Source: Ilumatobacteraceae bacterium (GTDB taxonomy: Bacteria; Actinomycetota; Acidimicrobiia; Acidimicrobiales; Ilumatobacteraceae). From it: 14,449 nucleotides of DNA. The stretch spans positions 1-14,449 of the forward strand of contig JALRDI010000152.1 in assembly GCA_023257035.1 (NCBI GenBank), written 5' to 3'. Each line of letters opens with the position of its first letter. Position 1 is the stretch's first letter. Below, piece by piece: positions 7,679-13,797 of the stretch. A model generated the notes under the pieces. The model did no database searches, had not been told where the DNA came from, and worked only from the letters and a program-made list of their open reading frames with translations. Position numbers and translations under genes: made by a program.

Positions 7679-9135
7679 TCCTTGTCATCGACATCGGGAC
7701 GACGAGCATCCGTGTGGCGACGATGAACGTCGACGGCGAAATCGTTGACTTTCGGCAACAGCAACAGCCACCGTCGACGCCGTTTCCTGGTCTCGTCGAG
7801 TTCAACCCAGAGTCACTCTCACGCTCTGTCATTGAGCTAGCGACCGCCGCAGCTACTGCCGCAGGTGCCATCACCGGCGTTGCCGTCACAACCCAGCGTG
7901 CCAGCACGGTTGCGTGGGATCGATCAACAGGAGAGCCCATCGGTCTAGGCTTAAGTTGGCAAGACCTTCGCACTGTCGGCGAGTGCATGACAGCGAAGAG
8001 CGAGCACGGTGTCGCAGTCGCTCCAAACCAGAGCGCAACGAAAGCGCAATGGTTGTTGAACTCAGTCGAGAACGCTCGAGGACTTGACCTCTGCATCGGG
8101 ACGATCGATTCGTGGATCGTGTGGGCGCTCTCAGGTGGTCAATCACATGTCACTGACCACACCAATGCGGCGGTTACCGGCTGGTACTCACCGCAGTCAG
8201 GCGATTGGGATGAACGGCTTTGCGAGGTGTTCGACACGCCGATGTCAATGTTGCCGACCATTGTCGACAGCGTCGGCGAATGCGCAATTGCTCATGCACT
8301 GCCGGGTTCACCGCCAATCGTTGCTGTCATCGGCGATCAACAAGCCTCGCTTGTCGGCCAAGGCTGTGTCTCACCAGGCCTTGCCAAGATCACTTTTGGC
8401 ACGGGGGGAATGCTTGACACCGTGATCACCGAAGACTCACCCCTCGCCAACAGCACACGTCGTGGCGATGGAGGGTGTTTTGGAATCGTGGCCTGGGCAG
8501 AAGCAGGGCAACGGGTCTTCGGTGCTGAATCGATCATGCTCGCGGCAGGATCGAATATCGACTGGCTGAGGGATGATCTCGGACTCCTTACAGCAAGCGC
8601 CGAAAGCGCCGATGTCGCATCGCAGTGTGAGACAACAGAAGGAGTCCTTTTCGTTCCTGCCCCGCTTGGAATTGGGACTCCTCACTGGGATTACGGTGCC
8701 CGCAGCACATTCGTGGGCTTAACTCGGGGTACCACTCGGGCACACATGGTGCGGGCAGTGCTCGAGGGAGTCGCACATCGGGGGGCCGATCTCGTAGATG
8801 CTGTGTCAACCGACGCCGGAGTCGACGTTGATGTCATTCGAGTCGACGGCGGCATGAGTGCAAATTCGATATTCGTTCAGGCGCTTGCCAACTTCACCGG
8901 TCTCAATGTTGAAGTTTCGCCTCACACCGAAGGAACGACCATTGGCGCCGGACGACTCGCGCTCGTCGGGACAGGTGAAGTTGCGACTGTGGCCGATACT
9001 GCGCAGATGTGGAACCCGTCTCAGGTTCTGCATCCCGATCTCTCATTTGATCGCGCCGCGGCACGAACTATCTGGCAGAAGGCAACAACCCGTTCGTTGG
9101 GTTGGATCCCAGAATTATCAAGTCTTGATTTCTGA
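7675..9135 (+). CDS. FGGY-family carbohydrate kinase, glycerol-kinase-like
   Basis: 486-residue two-domain FGGY kinase. Motifs shared with glycerol kinase: DIGTTSIR (6-13), QR at 74-75, SWQD (94-97), GTIDSWIVW (142-150), GDQQASLVGQ (220-229) with catalytic D221, the phosphate loop KITFGTGG (238-245), PHWDYGARS, GLTRGTTRAHMVRAVLEG, and VDGGMSANSIF. However, several residues that hold glycerol in the E. coli enzyme differ by motif alignment: Glu84 becomes Ala76 (QRAS instead of QRET), Tyr135 becomes Asn118 (PNQSATK instead of PYFSATK), and Phe270 is replaced near GGML. Arg, Trp and Asp/Gln contacts remain. The substrate may therefore be glycerol or another polyol or ketose. Last gene of the glpD operon, with a 4-base ATGA overlap. 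glpK is a reasonable but unproven name. Confidence 0.85.
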   Translation: MILVIDIGTTSIRVATMNVDGEIVDFRQQQQPPSTPFPGLVEFNPESLSRSVIELATAAATAAGAITGVAVTTQRASTVAWDRSTGEPIGLGLSWQDLRTVGECMTAKSEHGVAVAPNQSATKAQWLLNSVENARGLDLCIGTIDSWIVWALSGGQSHVTDHTNAAVTGWYSPQSGDWDERLCEVFDTPMSMLPTIVDSVGECAIAHALPGSPPIVAVIGDQQASLVGQGCVSPGLAKITFGTGGMLDTVITEDSPLANSTRRGDGGCFGIVAWAEAGQRVFGAESIMLAAGSNIDWLRDDLGLLTASAESADVASQCETTEGVLFVPAPLGIGTPHWDYGARSTFVGLTRGTTRAHMVRAVLEGVAHRGADLVDAVSTDAGVDVDVIRVDGGMSANSIFVQALANFTGLNVEVSPHTEGTTIGAGRLALVGTGEVATVADTAQMWNPSQVLHPDLSFDRAAARTIWQKATTRSLGWIPELSSLDF

Positions 9136-9214
9136 ATCAGACGGATTCTCGCCTGATCGAGTCTCCCCTGAGAGGCAAACCAACGGCCTGCGGCTCGATG
9201 GCGCACCCCTCAAT

Positions 9215-9946
9215 CTACTCAGTCGGCTGCTCAGTCTCAGTTGATGCTGCGGAAGCCTTCCGACGCATGAGGAGAACGACACCTCCGGCCACCAGCACAA
9301 GCGCGATAACGAGCACAATGATTCCAGTTGAGCCACCGGATCCACCTGAACCTGATTGAGCGAAGAGCACCCCGTCTTCAGGCGGGGTGAGGAGATTGAA
9401 TTCCCAGTTCACGGTGCTTCCGCTTGCATCACCGTTGTGTTCCGTAATGGAACCGGGAAGTGTGACCGCTAGTGAGAATGCAATTTCAACTCCCATGAGC
9501 GCAAGCATCTCGGGGTCCATTTCTTCGCCTTCGTCTTCGCTCATGTCATCCGTTAAAGGCGAAACGTCGTATTCAAACCTCCAGCCTTCGCCTACTTGTG
9601 TGAGCGAGACTTCTTCTCCACTTCCCTCAACTAATTCGGCGGCGCCAGCAGACCAAGATCCGGTGACAATCTGTCGACAAATCGAGCCATCATTTTCAGT
9701 TCGTACGTCAGCATTTTCTCCGGCAAGTTCGTTGCCGCCTGCATCGTTGAGCGACTCTTCGCAGAGTGATGTCGGATCGACATCTTCCCCACCAGCCAAG
9801 TCCGCAATTGCCTCAAGATCGACTACAAGCGCCATCTCGTATGTGCCTGATCCATCTTCGTTGACATCAAACTCCATCGAAATCTCGTAACAACCTGCGA
9901 GAAGAAGTGGTGCCAAGAGAAGTGGGAGTTTGCGAGAAATCTTCAT
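9215..9946 (-). CDS. LppM-like lipoprotein with a C-terminal membrane helix
   Basis: 243-residue exported protein. A lipoprotein signal peptide occupies residues 1-18, with lipobox LLAGC and lipidated C19. The body carries the start typical of LppM-domain proteins (YEISMEFDVNEDGSGTYEMA), an acidic middle, then a GSGGSGG linker, one transmembrane helix (~207-226) and a basic stop-transfer (MRRK) with a short polar tail. It is thus probably held at the outer face of the membrane by both lipid and helix. LppM in M. tuberculosis is linked to envelope and host interaction; function in this organism is unknown. It is convergent with the kinase gene (79-base gap) and its upstream region is shared divergently with the ferritin-like genes. 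No clear RBS. Confidence 0.85.
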   Translation of the reverse strand: MKISRKLPLLLAPLLLAGCYEISMEFDVNEDGSGTYEMALVVDLEAIADLAGGEDVDPTSLCEESLNDAGGNELAGENADVRTENDGSICRQIVTGSWSAGAAELVEGSGEEVSLTQVGEGWRFEYDVSPLTDDMSEDEGEEMDPEMLALMGVEIAFSLAVTLPGSITEHNGDASGSTVNWEFNLLTPPEDGVLFAQSGSGGSGGSTGIIVLVIALVLVAGGVVLLMRRKASAASTETEQPTE

Positions 9947-10130
9947 AGCCAGACGGTACCACTCACGGTCGCAAGCAAACTGAGACCGTCAAATAGCGTG
10001 TCGTGCCTCGTCGATGGGCAAGACCCCACGTCAGTGCTCGCTGCCGACAATGACAGTTCGTCTTGCCACGAAGTGCCGTGCGCCTTTCGCATTATTCACG
10101 CTCCCACCCGTAAATAAAGCCTTCAGCGCC

Positions 10131-10153
10131 CCTCAGAGATAGACTCACTGAGG
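10131..10153. repeat. inverted repeat CCTCAG...CTGAGG upstream of the ferritin-like genes
   Basis: CCTCAG (10131-10136) and CTGAGG (10148-10153) form a 6-bp inverted repeat with an 11-base spacer, within the 259-base region between the divergent LppM-like and ferritin-like genes. It may be an operator or an mRNA hairpin in the 5' leader. No T-tract follows on the plus strand, so a terminator is less likely. The rest of this intergenic region shows nothing else I can name. Confidence 0.3.
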
Positions 10154-10205
10154 AACTTTCGTAGAACGTTTCGACCGAGACCAGAAAATTCAGAAAGGTA
10201 GCCCC

Positions 10206-10772
10206 GTGACGAGCACCCGGGACGACTCCCCACAACTCACTGATATCGATTTGCGCCGCAAACTGCTTGCTGGCGGAACTGCAGCGCTTGCGCTCACCAT
10301 GGTTGGTGGACGGGCCGCATCTGCAGCTGGTTTGTCGTCGGATGAACTGGACCTTTTGAAGTTTGCCCAAGGCCTCGAACTCGCACTCCACGATCTCTAC
10401 GATGAGGCTCTTCAAATCGACAACAACTCTGCAGCATGGACGGCCATGGCGAACAGTCATGAGTCATTTGCCCAGGCAATAGCTGGTCTTGCCGGCCTCA
10501 GCGCGAACGAGCGCAATGACGAACTTTTCAGCAACTACCGAGTTGCGATTCGCGGAGAAGACCGCGTAAAGGTTGCGTACGACCTTGAGTCAGCTGCGGC
10601 GGCTACTCACATCGACCTCATCGGCAAACTTTCTGACGCAGGGGCAGCTGAAGTGATCGCTTCGATTGCGGCTGCCGAATCTCGCCATTGCGTCGTTCTT
10701 GCCGATGTGCTTGGCAAAGGCAATGATCTCGGATTGACCCTGACCAACTCGGCACAGCCGATCGAAGCTTGA
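10206..10772 (+). CDS. exported ferritin-like domain protein
   Basis: 188 residues. A twin-Arg type signal (DLRRKLLAGG, R17-R18, then a hydrophobic stretch) ends near ASA-AG (~38-42), so export by Tat is likely. The mature part is an almost all-helical bundle with candidate metal ligands of a ferritin-like diiron site: E58, H62, H85-E86, E128, H135 and the pair E158-x2-H161. The substrate or role (iron storage, oxidase or radical enzyme) is not shown. GTG 10206 is supported by AGAAAGG ending 7 bases upstream. The next gene begins 11 bases after the stop and is also ferritin-like, so the two are probably co-expressed and may form a complex. Confidence 0.75.
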   Translation: MTSTRDDSPQLTDIDLRRKLLAGGTAALALTMVGGRAASAAGLSSDELDLLKFAQGLELALHDLYDEALQIDNNSAAWTAMANSHESFAQAIAGLAGLSANERNDELFSNYRVAIRGEDRVKVAYDLESAAAATHIDLIGKLSDAGAAEVIASIAAAESRHCVVLADVLGKGNDLGLTLTNSAQPIEA

Positions 10773-10783
10773 GAGACTCGAAG

Positions 10784-11611
10784 ATGACCACTCATACCCC
10801 TGCTCAGAACTCTGGCTTCGATCGCCGGACACTGCTTCGCCGTGGCGGCCTCACACTTGGTCTCGGCGCATTCCTCTCCGCTTGTGCAGCCGACTTTGGT
10901 GGCGACACCGCTCCCGGACGCGTCGGCCTTGTTGAGAGCGAAACAATGCTCCCGGAAGGCACCGTGAATGACGTTGTGTATTTGCGCACGATGCAATCTC
11001 TCGAGCACTCAGTCGTCGAGTTGTTATCGGTGTTGATTGCCGGCGGCCATTTCACTGCGGCGCAGCAGAGCTACATCGACCGCTTCATTGCCGATCATGT
11101 CGCTGCGTCAGAGGCACTCGGTCAACACATCAGCGAGGCAGGTGGCGAGCCATATGCATGTGAGAACACGTGGGTTCGCAGCCGCTTCATCGACCCAGTG
11201 CTTGCTGCAGTCGCATCATCAGATGACGCAAGCCGTGACGCTCGAAGTTCAGCACATGCCTTCGAAACAATGCTTGCACACTCGTATCAGCACCTCGTAG
11301 GGATCGCCTCGGCACCTGCCATTCGACATGGGCTGATGTCCCTCGGCGCTTCTGCAGCCCGTCGTTCAGCGCTTCTTGCAGCGCAGTCAAGCGCTTCAGA
11401 GTTCGGTTACTTCGGCCCAGAAATCAACGGCGAAGCTGTCGAGACCGATGCTGAAGGGTTCCCCATCGGCTACGCACTCCCAGCCGTCTTTGGCCAGGTC
11501 GGACAAATTCCTCTCGTTGTTGGGGCTGTTGATGACGAGGGTGCTCGCTACTCGACCTCGTTGCAGACACCAGCAGAGAACACGTTCGTCTACGAATACA
11601 TGTCCTGCTGA
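10784..11611 (+). CDS. ferritin-like domain lipoprotein with Tat signal
   Basis: 275 residues from ATG 10784; an in-frame TTG at 10769 overlapping the previous stop is an alternative. The N-terminus has a twin-Arg motif (DRRTLLRRGGLTLG, R14-R15 or R19-R20), a hydrophobic stretch and a lipobox (FLSAC, C34), indicating a Tat-exported lipoprotein. The mature domain is helical with repeated acidic/His positions (SLEHSVVEL with E74-H75; FIADHVAASE; FETMLAHSYQH) typical of ferritin-like bundles. The C-terminal part (from about EINGEA) is an extended Gly/Pro-rich tail ending in Cys. It forms a pair with the preceding ferritin-like protein. The metal and reaction are not established. Confidence 0.78.
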   Translation: MTTHTPAQNSGFDRRTLLRRGGLTLGLGAFLSACAADFGGDTAPGRVGLVESETMLPEGTVNDVVYLRTMQSLEHSVVELLSVLIAGGHFTAAQQSYIDRFIADHVAASEALGQHISEAGGEPYACENTWVRSRFIDPVLAAVASSDDASRDARSSAHAFETMLAHSYQHLVGIASAPAIRHGLMSLGASAARRSALLAAQSSASEFGYFGPEINGEAVETDAEGFPIGYALPAVFGQVGQIPLVVGAVDDEGARYSTSLQTPAENTFVYEYMSC

Positions 11612-11663
11612 GCATGGACGACTCGGCGTCTCTCCGATCTGACGCCGCCCGTAACACACGTAG

Positions 11664-12011
11664 CCTCTCACCGGCTCTCAGCGTTATCTCGCTCTCTATT
11701 GGCGCGCTCACAAGGCTGATCTTGCAGCGACGCTGGTACTCGAAGGCCACACTCATATTCGCGCCGATTATTGGTCTGCCTATCTCATTGCATGGTTCGA
11801 GCCGGACCTCGTCGTCGCTGCGACTCACACCGACCGGCGACCCGAGTGGGCCGCAGAAGTCTCAGCAGCCCCCCAGGTGGCAGAGGTCTTCTGGCTCGGC
11901 ATCGACTACGAGCGTCAACGCTTTGACGAGCTCCTTGCAAGCGACGCTCACATTCTCTCAAATTCTCAGTGGGAGGATTGGGCGATCGTCGTCGTCGAAC
12001 AACACTCGTAG
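11664..12011 (+). pseudogene. C-terminal remnant of a gene, possibly a membrane glycosyltransferase
   Basis: A 115-codon frame ends at TAG 12009 and looks strongly coding: well-formed protein segments such as RYLALYWRAHKADLAATL, THIRADYWSAYLIAWFEPD and APQVAEVFWLGIDYERQRFD. It has no usable start. Just upstream the same frame has three stops (TGA 11640, TAA 11652, TAG 11661), and only 52 bases separate it from the ferritin-like gene, so the N-terminal part is missing. The ADYWSAY...FEPD..VAATHTDRRP pattern resembles the C-terminal extracellular end of GT-C-type membrane glycosyltransferases, a tentative link. Most likely a gene truncated by deletion next to rnpB; an assembly error is the alternative. 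The start of the rnpB promoter overlaps its stop codon. Confidence 0.55.
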
Positions 12012-12014
12012 ACT
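12009..12014 (+). promoter_or_regulatory. possible -10 element of rnpB
   Basis: TAGACT at 12009-12014 is a fair -10 hexamer, placed 7 bases before the first P1 base of RNase P RNA at 12022, which is the expected distance to a transcription start. No convincing -35 lies 16-18 bases upstream. The hexamer includes the TAG stop codon of the upstream remnant. Confidence 0.35.
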
Positions 12015-12021
12015 CACCGGT

Positions 12022-12367
12022 GACGGGGAGTCGAACGGGTGGCCGCGGTTCAGCTTTGACTGGATCGAGGAAAGTCGGGACTCCGCAGGGCAGGATGCTG
12101 GCGAGAGCCAGGTTGGGGCGACCTAACGGATAGTGCAACAGAGAGAGACCGCCGATGGGCCGGGCAACTGGCCACAGGTAAGGGTGAAACGGTGTGGTAA
12201 GAGCGCACCAGCGTATGGAGTGATCTGTGCGGCTCGGCAAACCCCTTCCGGAGCAAGGCCAAGCAGGGAGTGAGCGGCCCGCTCAATACTTCCGGGTAGG
12301 CCGCGTAGATGGATGGTCACCGGCGTTTCGACGTCACAGGATCCCGCTTACAGGTCGACTCCCCGTC
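12022..12367 (+). ncRNA. rnpB: RNase P RNA, bacterial class A
   Basis: Catalytic RNA of RNase P, which cuts the 5' leader from pre-tRNA. The ends pair perfectly as helix P1: GACGGGGAGTCG (12022-12033) with CGACTCCCCGTC (12356-12367). Conserved blocks are clear: CR I GAGGAAAGTCGGGACTCC (12068-12085), CR II AGTGCAACAGAGAG (about 12132-12145), CR III GGTAAGGGTGAAACGG, the GGCAAACCCC segment of the actinobacterial form, and CR V CACAGGATCCCGCTTACAGG (about 12335-12354). Universal helix P4 forms from AAGTCGGGA (12072-12080) and TCCCGCTT (12342-12349) with the usual bulged U. About 346 nt, a normal length. Open frames across it are spurious. Confidence 0.95.
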
Positions 12368-12422
12368 GCTACGCATCGACATTTCTGCGACCTGGTGCTG
12401 CACCAGCGGTTACTGTGGGCAT

Positions 12423-12695
12423 GTGCACAAGTACCGAATTTCGATTACCTATTGCGTTCCTTGAGACTATTCAGACCGCGCCGTGAGCGCGGCACGTGAT
12501 CTCATACATCACTATCAACACGTGATTGCTGACCTCTCGTTAGTTACGGGCGACAAGGGGGTGTTCGATGTGATTGTGGATGATGAGGTTCTGTATTCGA
12601 AAGCCGTGACCGGACGCCATGCTGAACCGGGCGAGGTGCTGGCCCTTTTCACCGACGTTCTGCCATCAGATACCCCGCGTTACGAACGCGGTTAG
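12423..12695 (+). CDS. SelW/Rdx-family selenoprotein with in-frame TGA (Sec) at 12462-12464
   Basis: SelT/SelW/SelH (Rdx) family thioredoxin-like protein, 90 residues counting Sec, a normal length. From GTG 12423 it reads MHKYRISITYCVP, then TGA, then DYSDRAVSAARDL. The TGA stands at residue 14, making C11-V-P-U14, exactly where Rdx proteins place CxxC or CxxU after the first beta strand. The body after the TGA continues in the same frame with the family pattern GVFDVIVDDEVLYSKAVTG, then RHAEPGEVLALF, and ends at TAG 12693. A SECIS-like hairpin follows the TGA. Family members are thiol/selenol redox proteins, substrate unknown. No strong RBS; ATG 12421 is out of frame. It lies 55 bases after rnpB and may be co-transcribed. 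A call starting at GTG 12483 would lose the active site. Translation requires the SelA/B/C/D machinery elsewhere. Confidence 0.85.
12462..12504 (+). promoter_or_regulatory. bacterial SECIS element (selenocysteine insertion hairpin)
   Basis: Immediately after the TGA, CCGCGC (12476-12481) pairs with GCGCGG (12487-12492) around the 5-nt loop CGTGA. The loop starts 17 nt after the TGA and has G as its second base followed by U, as expected for SelB-recognised bacterial SECIS hairpins. A lower stem can form between TGAGA (12462-12466) and TCTCA (12500-12504), with TCA (12471-12473) also able to pair with TGA (12497-12499), placing the UGA at the hairpin base as in fdhF. Found by eye, not folded computationally. 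Confidence 0.7.
12675..12691. terminator. perfect hairpin at the selenoprotein 3' end, possible terminator
   Basis: CCGCGTT (12675-12681) and AACGCGG (12685-12691) form a 7-bp perfect inverted repeat with a 3-base loop, overlapping the last codons and lying just before the stop at 12693. The convergent histidine phosphatase gene ends only 20 bases further on, so a hairpin working on both strands would make sense. There is no T-tract on either side, so Rho-independent termination is uncertain. Confidence 0.4.
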
Positions 12696-12715
12696 TGCAC
12701 CCACTTCAGGTGTCG

Positions 12716-13300
12716 CTAGGGGCGCTCGTTGAACGTGACAAGAACCGGATTCGCTCCCCCAACGTCGATTCGACAAATCGCCGCTTGATCGAGCCTCGAA
12801 CGGTGCGACACGGCCGGATCTGCTCCCAAGGCCCACGCCGATGCTGACTTCATCGGTGAAACGTGCGAGACGATGATGACGTCCCCATCAACATCATTCG
12901 CAGCAAGTTCCTCGCACGCCGCATGCACACGTTGGTGCAGAGCAGCGAAACTTTCGCCGCCCTCCGGGGTGAACTCAGGTTCGGTTCGCCATCTGTTCCA
13001 CACCTCGCGAGGAACGTCACCAAGCGGCAAGCCGTCGTACACGCCGTAATCGATTTCGATCCATCGATCGTCTGTGACGACGTCGTCGATCGAGAAATGC
13101 GTTGCGATCCGGTGAGCTGTCTGCTGGGCCCGACGCAGCGGACTCGAGATGATTTTCGCTGGCTTGTCGCGTTGGGCGAGATATGCCCCGACCACTGTCG
13201 CCTGGTTCTCCCCCACCTCATCGAGTTCGGCATCTACCCGACCCTGTAGGCAATGTGTCGCATTGAGTTGAGTTCTTCCGTGTCGAACGAGGATGATCAC
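12716..13300 (-). CDS. histidine phosphatase (phosphoglycerate-mutase-like) family protein
   Basis: 194-residue phosphatase of the branch with a phospho-His intermediate. The N-terminal catalytic motif LVRHGRT gives R6 and nucleophile H7; a second Arg is in SSPLRRAQQTAHR, the acid/base Glu in WIEIDYGVYDG, and the second His in IIVSHVSPMKS. The substrate cannot be told from sequence; in mycobacteria a related domain is fused to RNase HI (Rv2228c) next to a zinc-ribbon protein, a similar neighbourhood. GTG 13300 is the start, overlapping the stop of the upstream membrane gene as GTGA, so translation is coupled. Convergent with the selenoprotein gene. Confidence 0.9.
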   Translation of the reverse strand: MIILVRHGRTQLNATHCLQGRVDAELDEVGENQATVVGAYLAQRDKPAKIISSPLRRAQQTAHRIATHFSIDDVVTDDRWIEIDYGVYDGLPLGDVPREVWNRWRTEPEFTPEGGESFAALHQRVHAACEELAANDVDGDVIIVSHVSPMKSASAWALGADPAVSHRSRLDQAAICRIDVGGANPVLVTFNERP

Positions 13301-13797
13301 GAGAAGGTCAACCTTCCGTCACGGCTCCACGATCGAAGCTGGCGAGGTGATGTCAGATCGTTCTTTTTCGCGATCCACCAGGTGAGGTAGATACCGGCGG
13401 CTTCGAGAAGCAATGACCAGATACCTCGCTGGAATACAAACCCTTCAATTCCGCCAACATCAATCCCAGCGAACGGCCACCAGAACACTTCAGTTGTGTT
13501 CCACGATGCTCCAAAGACCGAGTGCAACAGAAAACCGATGGGAAGCCCAAGAAGGAATCGTCGAGTTTGGCGTCGCCCGATCGTGGTAATCATCACGATG
13601 GCGAGCAGCCCCACGGCAATAGTCACCGAGTTAAGAGGCGACATCCAGCCGCCCGCAACGTCGCCAAGAATTGGAACGATTGAACCCACGATCAACATTC
13701 GATAATCGAATTGTGGGTCGGTAAAGACGTAGTGGATGACGAGTATCGACGTTGCGATGAACCAGAAGAACATCAGCGAACGAGCAGCCTTCCACAT
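13297..13797 (-). CDS. multi-pass membrane protein, unknown function
   Basis: 166 residues with about four or five hydrophobic segments: ~7-26, 35-52, 58-75, 83-96 and 121-141. Between them are polar motifs HYVFTDPQFDYR, LGDVAGGWMSP and PIGFLLHSVFGASW; the Asp and His placement is loosely reminiscent of small membrane-bound metal-dependent hydrolases, but I would not name it. Start options: ATG 13797, which overlaps the zinc-ribbon gene by 25 bases, or ATG 13773, which makes a TGATG junction with its stop and still precedes the first helix. Its stop overlaps the phosphatase start. It sits between two soluble proteins in a tightly coupled operon. Confidence 0.75.
   Translation of the reverse strand: MWKAARSLMFFWFIATSILVIHYVFTDPQFDYRMLIVGSIVPILGDVAGGWMSPLNSVTIAVGLLAIVMITTIGRRQTRRFLLGLPIGFLLHSVFGASWNTTEVFWWPFAGIDVGGIEGFVFQRGIWSLLLEAAGIYLTWWIAKKNDLTSPRQLRSWSRDGRLTFS

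Noticed and set aside
9136..9214. Terminator search between the kinase and LppM-like genes
   Set aside because: Only weak 4-5 bp stems (GAATC...GATTC, TCTC...GAGA) without T-tracts are visible, so no terminator is called.
11614..12126. 170-codon plus-strand ORF with ATG
   Set aside because: It runs through the rnpB 5' half and is out of frame with the coding-like remnant at 11664-12011; the product is low-complexity Ser/Arg/Thr.
11785..12240. 151-codon minus-strand ORF across the start of rnpB
   Set aside because: Overlaps a structured RNA gene and shows no protein family features.
12421..12486. Short ORF from ATG 12421 in another frame, 21 codons
   Set aside because: No ribosome site and no protein-like features; it merely overlaps the selenoprotein start out of frame.
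12483..12695. Stand-alone 70-residue ORF starting at GTG 12483
   Set aside because: It is the 3' part of the selenoprotein gene; starting here loses the first strand and the CxxU motif, and the GTG lies in the SECIS loop.
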